Shown: positions 1-8,816 of the stretch, piece by piece | How the letters are laid out: each line of letters opens with the position of its first letter | How positions within the stretch are numbered: position 1 is the stretch's first letter | Source of the DNA: Myceligenerans salitolerans | Lineage (GTDB): Bacteria > Actinomycetota > Actinomycetes > Actinomycetales > Cellulomonadaceae | Assembly (NCBI RefSeq): GCF_017349295.1 | Contig: NZ_JAFMPK010000045.1 | Location: 1 to 64,000, forward strand | Reading direction: 5' to 3' | DNA: 64,000 nucleotides | The notes under the pieces: model-generated | What the model was told of the DNA's origin: nothing | The model's database searches: none | Seen by the model: the letters and a program-made list of their open reading frames with translations, nothing else | Translations under genes and position numbers: made by a program

Positions 1-5
1 CGGCG

Positions 6-1112
6 TCAGCGGTCGACGCGGGCGCTGCCGCCGCGGGCGAGTTTGGTGACTTCGGGCAGGGTGGCGGTGGTGGTGTCTCCGGGAGTGGTCATGGCCAGGG
101 CGCCGTGCGCGGCGCCGTACTGGACGGCCTGTTCCAGGGTGTCCAGTTCCATCAGCCCGTACGCCAGCCCCGAGGCGAACGAGTCACCCCCACCCACCCG
201 GTCGAAGATCTCCAGACCCGGCCGGTGGGTCGCCTCGGCGAACCCCTCGAGACGCGACCACGCGATCGCACCCCAGTCGTTCACCGTCGCGGTCCGCACC
301 CCCCGCAACGTGGTCGCCACGACCTGGAAGTTGTCGTACTCGCCCGAGGCCCGCTCGATCATGGCCCGGAACGCGCCCGTGTCCAGATCCGTCAGATCCT
401 GCGACACGCCCTCCACCTCGAACCCGAGACAGGCCGTGAAGTCCTCCTCGTTCCCGATCATCACATCCACATGCCGCGCCAGCCTGCGGTTGACCTCCCG
501 CGCCCGGGCCACCCCACCGATCCCCTTCCACAACGAAGGCCGATAGTTCAGGTCATAGGACACGACCGTGCCGTGGCGGCGGGCGGCCGCCATCGCCGCC
601 TCGGCCACATCCGCGGCCGACTCCGACAACGCCGCGAAGATCCCACCCGTGTGCAGCCACCGCACCCCCGAGGAGAACAACGCCTCCCAGTCCACATCCT
701 CCGGCCGCATCTGCGAGACCGCGGTATGCCCCCGGTCACTCACCCCCAACGCCCCACGCACCCCGAACCCCCGCTCGGTGAAGTTCAACCCGTTACGCAC
801 CCGCCGCCCGATCCCGTCGAACTCCCGCCACCGCACCCACGACGTGTCCAACCCGCCCCCCAGCATCAGATCCTCCACCAGCCGGCCCACATCGTTGTCC
901 GCCAACGCCGTCACGATCGCGCCCCGCAACCCGAAACACCGCCGCAACCCCCGAGCCACGTTGTACTCACCACCCCCCTCCCACACATCGAACCGGCGCG
1001 CGTTACGCACACGCCGCTCACCCGGATCCAGACGAAGCATGACCTCCCCGAGCGCGACAACGTCATACCGGCACTCGGCCGCGGGACGGACAGACAACGA
1101 AGCATTCATCAT
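6..1112 (-). CDS. kdgK: 2-dehydro-3-deoxygluconokinase (KDG kinase), PfkB family
   Basis: This 368-residue PfkB/ribokinase-fold sugar kinase should phosphorylate 2-keto-3-deoxygluconate to KDPG in the cytoplasm. The N-terminus carries VALGEVMLRLDP and the substrate-binding WEGGGEYNVARGL stretch (around residues 44-56). The C-terminal PfkB signature FDRVGGGDSFASGLAYG (around residues 305-321) holds the catalytic Asp and anion hole. The length is normal for the family. A purine-rich AAGGAG lies just before the tandem ATGs. KDPG aldolase lies 108 bp upstream on the same strand, so the two consecutive steps KDG to KDPG to pyruvate plus glyceraldehyde-3-phosphate are probably one transcript. The pairing supports KDG rather than fructose or ribose as the substrate. 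Family call is sure, substrate likely. Confidence 0.9.
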   Translation of the reverse strand: MMNASLSVRPAAECRYDVVALGEVMLRLDPGERRVRNARRFDVWEGGGEYNVARGLRRCFGLRGAIVTALADNDVGRLVEDLMLGGGLDTSWVRWREFDGIGRRVRNGLNFTERGFGVRGALGVSDRGHTAVSQMRPEDVDWEALFSSGVRWLHTGGIFAALSESAADVAEAAMAAARRHGTVVSYDLNYRPSLWKGIGGVARAREVNRRLARHVDVMIGNEEDFTACLGFEVEGVSQDLTDLDTGAFRAMIERASGEYDNFQVVATTLRGVRTATVNDWGAIAWSRLEGFAEATHRPGLEIFDRVGGGDSFASGLAYGLMELDTLEQAVQYGAAHGALAMTTPGDTTTATLPEVTKLARGGSARVDR

Positions 1113-1220
1113 CGAACTCCTTCACGAGAACAAGGCCACCAAGGCCACCGGACACCGCCAGACACACCAGACACGCCAGGCACAGGCACGCCAGGAGCAA
1201 CAGGACACAGGCACGACACC

Positions 1221-1943
1221 TCAGGCACGCGACCCCGCCACGATCGACACAGCCCGCGCCGTACGACGAGTGATCTCCGCGAAATCACCCGCCACCACCA
1301 AGCCCCTGTCCACCATCCACGACCCACCCACCGCCAGCACCGACGGCAGACCGAGGTAGTCCGGCAGGTTCCCGGCACCCACCCCACCGGTCGGCACGAA
1401 CCGCACCTGCCCGAACGGCCCCGACAGCGCCTTGATCACGGCAGGCCCACCCACGACACCGGCCGGGAACAACTTGACGGTCGAGATACCAAGCTCCAGC
1501 GCGGCCATCACCTCCGACGCCGTGGCCACACCCGGCACAACCGGCACACCCGCCTCCTGCGCCGCACGGACCACCGACACACTCAACCCCGGCGACACCA
1601 CGAACGAAGCACCAGCCGCCACCGCCTCGTCCACCTGACGCGCATCCACCACCGTCCCAGCACCCACCAACATGCCCGGATGCCGGTCAACGATCGCCTC
1701 GATGACAGCCCCCGCACCAGCCCTACGAAAAGTAACCTCAGCCACCGGCAAACCACCCTCATCCAACGCCCCCGCCACACCAAGCCCCTGCCCGACATCA
1801 TCGACAACAACAACAGGAACCACCCCCGCGCGCCCGAGACGCCCCAGAACACGCTCCACCGAGGCAGGTTCCACCGGCCCCCGAGACGTGCTCGACCCGG
1901 CCGACCCTCCAGGCCCCGCCACAGACGATGACTCCACCGACAT
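1221..1943 (-). CDS. eda: KDPG / KHG aldolase
   Basis: This class I aldolase should cleave 2-keto-3-deoxy-6-phosphogluconate to pyruvate and glyceraldehyde-3-phosphate. The family marks appear in order: AEVTFR with the catalytic Glu, LVGAGTV, FVVSPGL, VPGVATASEVMAALELG, then STVKLFPA with the Schiff-base Lys, and RFVPTGGV. The body is normal length, preceded by a Ser/Gly-rich, low-complexity N-terminal extension of about 30 residues. I chose the ATG at 1943 because GGGGAG precedes it at good spacing. A GTG at 1982 would add 13 residues. It is the first gene of a two-gene unit with the KDG kinase; the 108-bp gap between them is a repetitive GT/CCTG-rich spacer. Confidence 0.9.
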   Translation of the reverse strand: MSVESSSVAGPGGSAGSSTSRGPVEPASVERVLGRLGRAGVVPVVVVDDVGQGLGVAGALDEGGLPVAEVTFRRAGAGAVIEAIVDRHPGMLVGAGTVVDARQVDEAVAAGASFVVSPGLSVSVVRAAQEAGVPVVPGVATASEVMAALELGISTVKLFPAGVVGGPAVIKALSGPFGQVRFVPTGGVGAGNLPDYLGLPSVLAVGGSWMVDRGLVVAGDFAEITRRTARAVSIVAGSRA

Positions 1944-1986
1944 CACGCCACTCCCCACTTCGTCGTCGAGTCGCTCCGCCACGCAT

Positions 1987-2026
1987 CGTGTTCACGAATG
2001 CGACCCAGATTCATTACCGTGAACGA
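1987..2026. promoter_or_regulatory. Candidate operator pair upstream of the KDPG aldolase gene
   Basis: Two short palindromes lie 45-85 bp upstream of the eda start. CGTGTTCACG is at 1987-1996 and CGTGAACG at about 2018-2025, and the outer GTTCAC/GTGAAC elements form a wider inverted repeat. This position suits a repressor of the sugar-acid genes. No regulator gene is visible beside it, so the binding protein is unknown. Confidence 0.35.
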
Positions 2027-2218
2027 CGGTACCGCGCGTCATGCCGCGGCGTCCATCACCTCACCGGGATTTCCGAGAGGCCCGCGCGCACGACGAACGC
2101 CCCACCGCTCCGGTATGCGTGGTTACTCAAATGTCAGTAACGTCCGGGATCACCCGGGAGACCTGCCGGGCCATGCGGAGAATCCGCACGTCGTCCCCCC
2201 GAGGGCAGGGGGGACCGG

Positions 2219-2557
2219 TCACCGGGCCAGTTCCACCTCGAGTCGGTGGATGGTCTCGTCGCCCAGGGTGAAGCGGTAGCGGAAGGGCAGCGGCGCACCG
2301 GGGAAGTCGCCGTCCGAGTCGGCCGTCATCCGCGCGGCGGACCCAGAGCTTTCGAAGTCCGTGACGGCGATCGTGATCCTCGGGGTGACCATCTGGTCGT
2401 CGATCCAGCGGCGGATCTGGTCCCGGCCACGATGCTCGGTCGCGTCGTCGACGACGACCGACCGGTCGTCGAACAGCGCGACCACGCCCTCCACGTCCCG
2501 CCGGTTCACGGAATCGACGAAGGAGTTGACGAGTGAGGTGGTGACATGCACGGTCAT
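2219..2557 (-). CDS. NTF2-like / SnoaL-like small protein
   Basis: This 112-residue protein has the pattern of the nuclear-transport-factor-2-like alpha+beta barrel. An N-terminal helix FVDSVNRRDVEGVVALFDD is followed by short strands (VVVDDATEH), a helix with IRRWIDDQM and C-terminal strands ending RFTLGDETIHRLEVE. The fold serves enzymes and binding proteins alike, and no catalytic set can be assigned. A MarR-type gene lies 155 bp upstream on the same strand. Two palindromes sit in the gap, so this gene is the likely target of that regulator. Confidence 0.7.
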   Translation of the reverse strand: MTVHVTTSLVNSFVDSVNRRDVEGVVALFDDRSVVVDDATEHRGRDQIRRWIDDQMVTPRITIAVTDFESSGSAARMTADSDGDFPGAPLPFRYRFTLGDETIHRLEVELAR

Positions 2558-2583
2558 GAGAATCGCCCTTCGAGTGACTTTAC

Positions 2584-2620
2584 TGTCGTTGGCGACAACA
2601 TAACCTGTCTTGCAGGACAG
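2584..2620. promoter_or_regulatory. Two palindromes in the promoter of the NTF2-like gene, probable MarR sites
   Basis: TGTCG-TTGG-CGACA lies at 2584-2597 and CTGTC-TTGCAG-GACAG at 2605-2620, 27 and 48 bp upstream of the start at 2557. Both share the half-site TGTC/GACA. Paired palindromes of this size fit a dimeric winged-helix regulator, and the adjacent MarR gene (2713-3270) is the obvious candidate. The sequence is observed; the binding partner is inferred. Confidence 0.5.
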
Positions 2621-2712
2621 AATATTCCCGGTGCGGTCGGCCGCGGCACCGGCCTGGGTGAGAGAACTTCGAACGGCATGCGGCGCGGGAGGGAGCCCTA
2701 CGCCACGAGCCC

Positions 2713-3270
2713 TCAGTCCGCGAACGTCGGACGCTCGCCCGACGGCCTCTTGAGGCCCTTGCGACGCATCTCCTCGGCAGCGGCGATCGCGTCGGCCGAA
2801 AAGCGCTTGGCGAGCTCCGTGAACCGGCTGACGTCCCGGGGGGACCAGGTGGCCAGCACCTGAGCGATCATCTCGTCACCCAGGTCGTAGATGTGGCGCG
2901 CGGCCGAGTCGCCCTGCGGGGTCAAGGTGATCAGGGTCGAGCGGGTGTCACCGGGGTCTCGATCGCGGGCGACCAAGCCCTCGGCCTCGAGGCGCTTCAC
3001 GATCTTGCTCACGTTCGAGGCCCCCGTCCCCATGGCCTGGGCCAGATCGCTCGGGCGCATGGGCTGCCCCGCGGCCAGGTGACGGAGCGCCTGGTGGGCA
3101 GGCTGGTCGATCGGCTCACCACTGGACGTCAGGATCTCGCTCTGCAGCCCGGGCGACTCCCACAGCAGGATCAGTGCGCTCAAGCTCGCGAGCAGCTCAG
3201 AGCGATAGGGGAAGTCGTGCGCCACTCGCAGCCTGCGTGACGACGCGCCTCCCGATTCGACCACGCCCAC
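2713..3270 (-). CDS. MarR-family transcriptional regulator
   Basis: This 185-residue winged-helix regulator shows the MarR layout. The recognition region reads MRPSDLAQAMGTGASNVSKI followed by the helix LEAEGLVARDRDPGDTR, where the wing carries the usual D-x-R-x3 pattern (DPGDTRST). A C-terminal dimerisation helix ends FSADAIAAAEEM. The start is a GTG at 3270; no better in-frame ATG lies near. It probably controls the NTF2-like gene just downstream, whose promoter carries two palindromes. The ligand is unknown. Confidence 0.85.
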   Translation of the reverse strand: MGVVESGGASSRRLRVAHDFPYRSELLASLSALILLWESPGLQSEILTSSGEPIDQPAHQALRHLAAGQPMRPSDLAQAMGTGASNVSKIVKRLEAEGLVARDRDPGDTRSTLITLTPQGDSAARHIYDLGDEMIAQVLATWSPRDVSRFTELAKRFSADAIAAAEEMRRKGLKRPSGERPTFAD

Positions 3271-3433
3271 ATCTTACGCGGCGGCAACCAGCGACGACCG
3301 GAACACACGGTTCCCTGGCACAGCCGGCTGTGCCGGCACCGCCCGAGCCGCCGGACGTCGGCGTGGCCGCTCTCGGCAGCCTCTCGCAGAGTCACGTTCC
3401 GAGAGCTCGGGCGGTGGGGTCACTCCGTGCGGG

Positions 3434-3763
3434 TCAGCGCACCGGCTCGAAGCTGCGCGCGTCGAACCGCAGGAAACTGTGCAGATCGCGGCCGGGGAAC
3501 GTCTTGGCGTGGCCCGTGCAGTCCGTGCTCTCGTAGACGCGGATGCCGGTGTCGGTGTAGTTGAGCTCGGAGTGGGCCACGAACGGCAGGACGACGCAGC
3601 CCTCGACCGTGCCGGGGTAGGTCACGGACTCGCCCGTCAGGTCGCCGGAGAAGAAGTTGATGCCCTCGGTGAACGGGGTCGCCGACGCCGGCGGTGCCGA
3701 GACGGCGAGCAGCCCGCCGAACACGAGGGCCGCTGCGGCAAGACGCTTCTTGGTTCGGATCAT
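3434..3763 (-). CDS. Small secreted protein, possibly beta/gamma-crystallin or inhibitor-like
   Basis: The 109-residue product starts with a clear Sec signal peptide (MIRTKK, hydrophobic AAALVFGGLLAV, cleavage near ASA-TP). The mature part is about 80 residues with two Cys (VEGCVV, STDCTG), which could pair in one disulphide. The C-terminal pattern RVYESTDCTG ... FLRFDARSFEPV recalls secreted beta/gamma-crystallin-like or I36-type inhibitor domains of actinomycetes, but the match is weak by eye. AGAGGAG precedes the ATG at 3763 with good spacing, so the longer reading from 3799 was rejected. Confidence 0.6.
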   Translation of the reverse strand: MIRTKKRLAAAALVFGGLLAVSAPPASATPFTEGINFFSGDLTGESVTYPGTVEGCVVLPFVAHSELNYTDTGIRVYESTDCTGHAKTFPGRDLHSFLRFDARSFEPVR

Positions 3764-4048
3764 GATGCTCTCCTCTGAAGACGGAACACGACCGCGCACG
3801 TGGCGGTCACTTCACCTCATCACCTGCCACGCGAACCGTCATCCGATATGTCCATTGTTGCCCTTCTGGTGAGCGACTCCGTCCGAAGATGCGCATCCCA
3901 CGGCGACTCACGGCATCACGGGCTCTGAAAGGCGGCCCGCCACCGGCACCGAGGGCCGATCACGGCGGACCGAATCCGATGAGCCCCGCCGGTTACGCTT
4001 CGGCAGTTCGTACCTCACTCTCTGCGAGGCTGGGAGGCATGCCCTGTC

Positions 4049-4672
4049 ATGACGACGTTCGGGAAGGTCGCGGTTGCCCTGTGGACCTCCGGCAGGGTTT
4101 CCGACGAGGGCGCGGAGATGTGGTTCGACGAGCACCCGCGGTTCGTCTGCCTGCCGTTCCGCGAGCGGTCCGACGCACAGGTGCTGCTGTTCCTGGCGCC
4201 ACAGGCGGCCGAGCGGGCGCTCGCGGCGATGAACGCGCCCGCAGGGGCTCTCACGCTCCCGTCCGTACTCGTCACCGACGGGCCGCTCACCCCACGTCAG
4301 GTGTCACGGGCGACCGCGCGGGGCATGGCACGTTTCCTCGACCACGGCATGACCACCATGTCGGAGGTGGCAGAAGCCCTGATCGCCGCGGAAGCCGACG
4401 CCGAAGCTCGGGAAGCGAAGAGCCGGCCGAACCCACGAGGTGGCCAAGCGCGTCCCCCGGCCGGCGACGACCACCTCGCGACCGGGTTCTCCCCCCGCGA
4501 GATCGAGGTCCTTCGCCTGCTCGCGCAGGGGAGCAGGATCGCTGAGATCAGTGCCCGGCTCAACTACTCGGAACGCACGATCAAGAACATCGTCCATGGC
4601 GTGGTACACCGATTCGGGTTCAGGAACAGGACACAGGCCGTCGCATACGGTGTCCGCATCGGTGCACTCTGA
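4049..4672 (+). CDS. LuxR-type HTH regulator with a degenerate receiver-like N-domain
   Basis: The last 65 residues of this 207-residue protein are a standard LuxR/GerE helix-turn-helix. FSPREIEVLRLLAQG opens it, IAEISARLNYSERTIKN is the HTH and VVHRFGFRNRTQAVAYG the final helix. The N-terminal domain (about 1-120) has the length and alternating pattern of a response-regulator receiver but no obvious phospho-acceptor Asp in the expected place. An acidic/Pro-rich linker of about 35 residues joins the two. The next gene is a diverged paralogue in the same orientation. No histidine kinase lies nearby. It is probably an orphan regulator that is not activated by phosphorylation. Confidence 0.85.
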   Translation: MTTFGKVAVALWTSGRVSDEGAEMWFDEHPRFVCLPFRERSDAQVLLFLAPQAAERALAAMNAPAGALTLPSVLVTDGPLTPRQVSRATARGMARFLDHGMTTMSEVAEALIAAEADAEAREAKSRPNPRGGQARPPAGDDHLATGFSPREIEVLRLLAQGSRIAEISARLNYSERTIKNIVHGVVHRFGFRNRTQAVAYGVRIGAL

Positions 4673-4793
4673 TCTCTCCCCCCCCCCCGGGGCGGACGGC
4701 GCTGTCCGTCAGTGCAGTCGTCGCGTCCACGCAACGTGCGCCTACGGCCTGCGGAACCGCTTTGACCAGAACGGCCCGTCCTACGCTTGATCC

Positions 4794-5597
4794 ATGACGT
4801 TTCCGACGTTCGTGGTTCTCGCACCAACCCGGTCACGCCCACCCGCACCGCCTGCCCCCGGTTCGACGACAGGTTCACCGGCACCCTCTGACAAGACTGA
4901 GGCGTCTGGCGGGCGTGAGCGGTCGGCCACCGACGAGAACGTGCACGACTCACGTCTGGCGCCCCACCCCGTGTCAGACACCGCAGTGTCCGTGTTCGCC
5001 GCTGACCGTATCTCGGCGGACCTGGCCGGCGCATGGCTGCGAGCTCACCCGGCAACCACGCTCCTGCCCCAGGAGAAGGCTCAGGACGCCAGTGTCCTGC
5101 TCTACCTCACAGCTCGGTCCAAGGACGACCCGATGAGGCTCCTTCGCCGTTCCTCAGGCGTCACAGGAATCTGCGAGATCCCCAAAGTCCTTGTCGCTCC
5201 GCACATCAGTGATCACTGCCTCCTGGAAGCCGTCGGACACGGCGTGGTGAGTTTTCTCAACTACTCCTCGACGAGCCTGGTGGAGGTCACGGAAGCGCTG
5301 GTGGAGGCGGCCCGAGGCGGATCTCGACTGTCCGGGGCGCTGACGCGAGCCCTGACCGACGAGATCCGGGAGCAGCGACGCGACACCGACGTCATCGCCC
5401 GGCGGTCAGGCCTGGAGCCCCGCGAGATCGAGGTACTGCGCATGCTCGCCGAGGGCGATGACGTCGGCGAGATAGCTGCTCGCCTCCGTTATTCCGAAAG
5501 CACGGTCAAGGCCGTCATCCACGCCGTCGTCAAGCGGCTCGGCCTGCGGAACCGGATCGAGGCAGTGGCTTACGGCGCCCGAATCGGCGCCTACTAG
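4794..5597 (+). CDS. LuxR-type HTH regulator, tandem paralogue
   Basis: The HTH (LEPREIEVLRMLAEGDDVGE, then LRYSESTVKAVIHAVVKRL and a C-terminal YGARIG) aligns end to end with the neighbour at 4049, which ends YGVRIG. The N-domain also aligns (VSVFAADRISADLAGAWL; ASVLLYL), so the pair is a tandem duplication followed by divergence. An extra 50 residues, rich in Pro and Ser/Thr, precede the homologous part; a start at an in-frame GTG near 4940 would remove them. The receiver-like domain again lacks a clear acceptor Asp. Confidence 0.85.
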   Translation: MTFPTFVVLAPTRSRPPAPPAPGSTTGSPAPSDKTEASGGRERSATDENVHDSRLAPHPVSDTAVSVFAADRISADLAGAWLRAHPATTLLPQEKAQDASVLLYLTARSKDDPMRLLRRSSGVTGICEIPKVLVAPHISDHCLLEAVGHGVVSFLNYSSTSLVEVTEALVEAARGGSRLSGALTRALTDEIREQRRDTDVIARRSGLEPREIEVLRMLAEGDDVGEIAARLRYSESTVKAVIHAVVKRLGLRNRIEAVAYGARIGAY

Positions 5598-5607
5598 GTG
5601 TGCCGGG

Positions 5608-6126
5608 TCAAGACCTCGGATCGGTGGCGAGCTGGAACAGCAGGAAGGAGTCGCGGGTGGGCACCGCGCCCTGGTGCGTGGCCGGGTCGTCAGGGACGAA
5701 CTCCGCGGTGATGGTGTACGTCCGGGCACGGGGCGTGCCGTCCACGACCGGGCCGCCGGGGAGCGCCCAGGTGGGAGCGACGGACCGCCCGTCGGTCACC
5801 GGCTGCGCACCGAGGTCGGAGACCTCCCCGTCGGCCGTGGCGGTGGCCACGAAACGCACGGTCCCCTCGGCGCTCGCCGGGTAGACGTTCGCGGTGATCG
5901 GCATGAACCAGTCGGTTCCGCTACCGGGCACGCCGGAGATTCCTCCCGCGAACGCCCGCGCATCGCCCCACTCGATCGTGACTTCGACAGGGTTCGCGGT
6001 CTGCGATGCCACGCGGTGCGCCGCCGGCGCGGCCTGCGCCGCTCCCCCGACCGCCACGACCGCGGCCGATGTCAGCGCCAGAGCCGCCAGCCCCGCGGCC
6101 GGCCTCGTCGATGACTTGATCCTCAT
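5608..6126 (-). CDS. Secreted protein of unknown function
   Basis: The 172-residue product begins MRIKSSTRPAAG and has a strong signal peptide with a likely AxA cleavage (GGAAQAAPA). The mature part is predicted to be beta-rich, with no Cys in the mature chain and no recognised domain. A GGAGAGGA box precedes the ATG at 6126. Its stop lies 10 bp from the stop of the LuxR gene at 5597, so the two converge. I do not recognise the family. Confidence 0.65.
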   Translation of the reverse strand: MRIKSSTRPAAGLAALALTSAAVVAVGGAAQAAPAAHRVASQTANPVEVTIEWGDARAFAGGISGVPGSGTDWFMPITANVYPASAEGTVRFVATATADGEVSDLGAQPVTDGRSVAPTWALPGGPVVDGTPRARTYTITAEFVPDDPATHQGAVPTRDSFLLFQLATDPRS

Positions 6127-6364
6127 TGGTACACGTCCTCTCCATCGAGCATGACGGTGCTTCGGACCGATCTGCCGATCGCCTGCGCCGAACGCGCCGG
6201 ACCGGCAGCCACCACGATGCACAGATCGGACATACCACCACGATACTCTTCGCAGAACGTTTACCCTCCGGCTTCAACCACTCCACTCCTCGCGGAAGAG
6301 TCCCCGGCCCGGGACCGGGAGCGCCTCGCCTTGTCGGTTCGTGTCTGCCGTCAGTTCAGGTCTG

Positions 6365-7024
6365 CTACGGGTCCAGCACGTCTGCTCGGGTCAGAGCCTG
6401 AAGCTCGGCGGCCTGGACATTGGCGCCGAAGGCGGGGGTGCCGGGCTCGAGCCGGGCACCGTTGGCGAGAGCTCCGACGGGCACGGGGTCGAAGCCGAGG
6501 TCGTCGACGAGCGTCGCGACCTCGGCGACATCCGCGTCGTCGTCACCGGCGATCGCGATCGCCTTGCGACCCGGTGCCCCGGCGGGGCGGGCCTCGTCCT
6601 CCAGGTCGTGGTAGCCCATGTGGTTGAAGGCCTTGACGACACGCGCCCCGTCGAGGAATCCCTGCACGAACTCACTGGAGGAGACGCCTGGATCGAGGAT
6701 CCGCTCGCGCGGCCCGTCCACCTCCCACCAGTGATTCATGGCGTCGACGACGAGCTTGTGGCGCAGTTCGTCGGCGGGAAGCGCGCGGTACCTACCGAGC
6801 GGGAGGGCGAGGATCACGACGTCGGCCTCCCGTGCGGCCTCCACGGCCCGGACGGCGGTGGCGCCGGGCGTCAGGACCTCGATGGTCAGGGCGATCTTCG
6901 CCGGGTCGCCGGACCCCGCGACGAGCACCCGGTACCCGGCGGCGACGGCGAGGCGGGCCAGGACGGTGCCGACCTTGCCCGCCCCGAGGATGCCGATGGT
7001 GCGTGCGGCCGTGCGCGCGGTCAT
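6365..7024 (-). CDS. NADPH-dependent F420 reductase-like / NAD(P)-binding oxidoreductase
   Basis: This 219-residue Rossmann protein of the F420_oxidored type has an N-terminal [18 protein letters not shown] (GxGxxG), the phosphate-loop region [21 protein letters not shown], and VVDAMNHWW where true Fno enzymes carry a similar D-x-x-N segment. It could reduce NADP with F420H2 or act as a related ketol/6-phosphogluconate-type dehydrogenase. It overlaps the luciferase-like monooxygenase gene by 4 bp (ATGA), so the two are translationally coupled. A flavin/F420-linked redox pair is the simplest reading, but cofactor preference cannot be read from sequence. Confidence 0.8.
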   Translation of the reverse strand: MTARTAARTIGILGAGKVGTVLARLAVAAGYRVLVAGSGDPAKIALTIEVLTPGATAVRAVEAAREADVVILALPLGRYRALPADELRHKLVVDAMNHWWEVDGPRERILDPGVSSSEFVQGFLDGARVVKAFNHMGYHDLEDEARPAGAPGRKAIAIAGDDDADVAEVATLVDDLGFDPVPVGALANGARLEPGTPAFGANVQAAELQALTRADVLDP

Positions 7025-8091
7025 CGGACCGCCTCGGGAGTGCCGGCCTTCTCCGCGAGGAGCTCGCGGACCATCGGGATCACCTCGGTGCCGTACAACT
7101 CGACGGCACGGAGGCGAGCGCTCGCGGACACGGCGCCGGCAGCCGAGTAGATCAGGTCGAAGCGTCCGACGTCGAGTGCGCGGATGGCGCGAGCCATCTT
7201 GCGCGCGACGGTCTCGGGGGAGCCGACGTAGAGCGAGCCGTACTCGACGTCGGCCTCGAACTCCTCACGCCGCACGGGCGGCCAGCCGCGCAGGGCTCCG
7301 ATACGGTCGCGTATTTCCCTGTAGCCGGGCCAGAACAGCCGTCTGGCCTCGTCGTCCGTCCGCGCGACGAAACCCGGGGAGTGCATCCCTGCCGGGTAGG
7401 CGGTGGTCCCGAACTGTTCCGCGGCCCGGCGGTACAGGTCGACGTAGGGAGCGAACCGGTCGGGCGCACCGCCGATGATCGCGAGCATGAGCCGGAACCC
7501 GTACCGCGCGGTGCGGATCACGGACTCGGGCGTCCCGCCGACTCCGACCCAGGTCGTCAGCCGGCCGGACTCCGTCCTGGGGAACACCTCGGCGTCCCTG
7601 AGCGCAGCGCGCGTGGTGCCCTCCCACGTGACCGGACCTTCGTCCAGCAGCTTGTGGAACAGGTCGATCTTCTCCTCGAAGAGCACGTCGTAGTCCGACA
7701 GGTCGTACCCGAACAGGGGAAAGGACTCGGTGAACGACCCGCGGCCCAGGATCACCTCGGCGCGCCCGTCCGAGAGCGCGTCGACCGTGGCGAAGCGCTG
7801 GAAGACGCGCACCGGGTCGTCCGAGGACAGGACCGTCACGCCCGAGGCGAGACGGATGCGCTCGGTCCTCGTGGCGATGCCCGCCAGCACGGTCTCGGGG
7901 GTGGAGATCGAGTACTCGGGGCGGTGGTGCTCACCGAGCGCGACGACGTCCACACCGGTCTGGTCGGCAAGCACCGCCTCCTCCACGACGGCGCGGATCG
8001 CCTGCGCGTGGGAGACGATCTCACCCCGGTCACCGCGGGGAAGGTCGCCGAAACTGTCGATGCCGAACTGGACCGCAGTGTTGTCGGTCAT
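7021..8091 (-). CDS. LLM-class flavin-dependent oxidoreductase (luciferase-like monooxygenase)
   Basis: This 356-residue TIM-barrel bacterial-luciferase family member has [10 protein letters not shown] near the N-terminus, [15 protein letters not shown] (the EHH motif typical of the family), [16 protein letters not shown], and [11 protein letters not shown]. Residues 185-200 contain [11 protein letters not shown], seen in the FMN-dependent alkanal-type and F420-dependent members. Substrate unknown. It is the promoter-proximal gene of a two-gene operon with the F420-reductase-like gene. The start faces a divergent MarR gene 97 bp away across two identical palindromes, so MarR repression is likely. 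Confidence 0.88.
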   Translation of the reverse strand: MTDNTAVQFGIDSFGDLPRGDRGEIVSHAQAIRAVVEEAVLADQTGVDVVALGEHHRPEYSISTPETVLAGIATRTERIRLASGVTVLSSDDPVRVFQRFATVDALSDGRAEVILGRGSFTESFPLFGYDLSDYDVLFEEKIDLFHKLLDEGPVTWEGTTRAALRDAEVFPRTESGRLTTWVGVGGTPESVIRTARYGFRLMLAIIGGAPDRFAPYVDLYRRAAEQFGTTAYPAGMHSPGFVARTDDEARRLFWPGYREIRDRIGALRGWPPVRREEFEADVEYGSLYVGSPETVARKMARAIRALDVGRFDLIYSAAGAVSASARLRAVELYGTEVIPMVRELLAEKAGTPEAVR

Positions 8092-8132
8092 GGGTTCACT
8101 CCTCGTGGGACGGGGCCACGCCGGGATAAGGA

Positions 8133-8173
8133 TTGACGTGTCAATCCTGTAACGTGCAGAGTTGACGTGTCAA
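8133..8173. promoter_or_regulatory. Duplicated MarR-type operator between divergent genes
   Basis: The 12-mer TTGACGTGTCAA occurs twice with no mismatch, at 8133-8144 and 8162-8173, starts 29 bp apart. Each copy is a palindrome TTGAC/GTCAA with a 2-bp centre. They fill the 97-bp divergent promoter between the luciferase-like gene (start 8091) and the MarR gene (start 8189). The second copy ends 15 bp before the marR start and just before its ribosome-binding site. A MarR dimer on each site would control both genes and itself. Confidence 0.75.
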
Positions 8174-8188
8174 TTCCCGGGAGGTGCC

Positions 8189-8659
8189 ATGACGGAGACG
8201 GCGCGCCGCGCGATACCCACGCGCGAGGAACTACGCATCTGGCGCAACTACATCGAGACCACCGAAACACTGCGGGCCGTCCTGGAGGGACGCCTCCAGA
8301 GCGAGTCGTCCTTGTCCTCCGCCGACTACCGAGTACTGCTCGCGCTGAGCGAGGCCGACCGGAGCACGCTGCGCTCCTCCGAGCTGGCCGAACTCATCGG
8401 CTGGCAACGCAGCCGCCTGTCGCACCACCTGAGGCGGATGGAGAAGCGCGGGCTCGTGCACCGCGCCCCGTGCCCCGACGACGTCCACGGCATCGACGTG
8501 CGGATGACCGCGCTCGGTGCGGAGTCGTTCCGGCGCGGCTCGGTGCCGCATCTGCGGGACGTGCACGAACTCTTCGTCGAGGCGCTCACCGCGGAACAGC
8601 TTGCCCGGGTCGACGAGTTCACCACGGCGCTACGCCGACACCTGCACCTCGAGCCGTAG
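8189..8659 (+). CDS. MarR-family regulator
   Basis: This 156-residue winged-helix protein shows the MarR order. An N-terminal helix ELRIWRNYIETTETL is followed by LSSADYRVLLALSEA, LRSSELAELIGWQRSRLSHH (recognition helix), RMEKRGLVHRAPCPDD (wing, with the R-x-x-x-P-x-D-x motif), and a C-terminal dimer helix. The ATG at 8189 has GGGAGG 5 bp upstream. The TTG at 8162 lies inside an operator and was rejected. It probably represses the divergent monooxygenase operon and itself. Confidence 0.88.
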   Translation: MTETARRAIPTREELRIWRNYIETTETLRAVLEGRLQSESSLSSADYRVLLALSEADRSTLRSSELAELIGWQRSRLSHHLRRMEKRGLVHRAPCPDDVHGIDVRMTALGAESFRRGSVPHLRDVHELFVEALTAEQLARVDEFTTALRRHLHLEP

Positions 8660-8816
8660 CGCGCATCGATGCCGTGAGGCGCCTCTCACCTTCGCCTGGG
8701 TACAGGCGGGAGCAGACCGGTCCGCGGTACCACGTCGCCACGCCCTTCGACGCGCTGCGGCGGGCGCACGGGCGGGTCAGAAGCTCTCTCCGACCCGCCC
8801 GTCGCGGTCTGTCGGT

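Noticed and set aside
1113-1220. GT/CCTG-rich spacer between kdgK and eda as a small gene or repeat array
   Set aside because: It is irregular low-complexity sequence with no start and no conserved unit length.
105-1931. 608-residue plus-strand reading opposite the KDG kinase and aldolase genes
   Set aside because: It is the antisense of two well-supported genes, rich in Arg, Pro and His, as expected for a shadow frame in high-GC DNA.
4677-4700. Run of C near 4679 as a phase-variable tract
   Set aside because: It lies after the stop of the LuxR gene and upstream of no start at a suitable distance.
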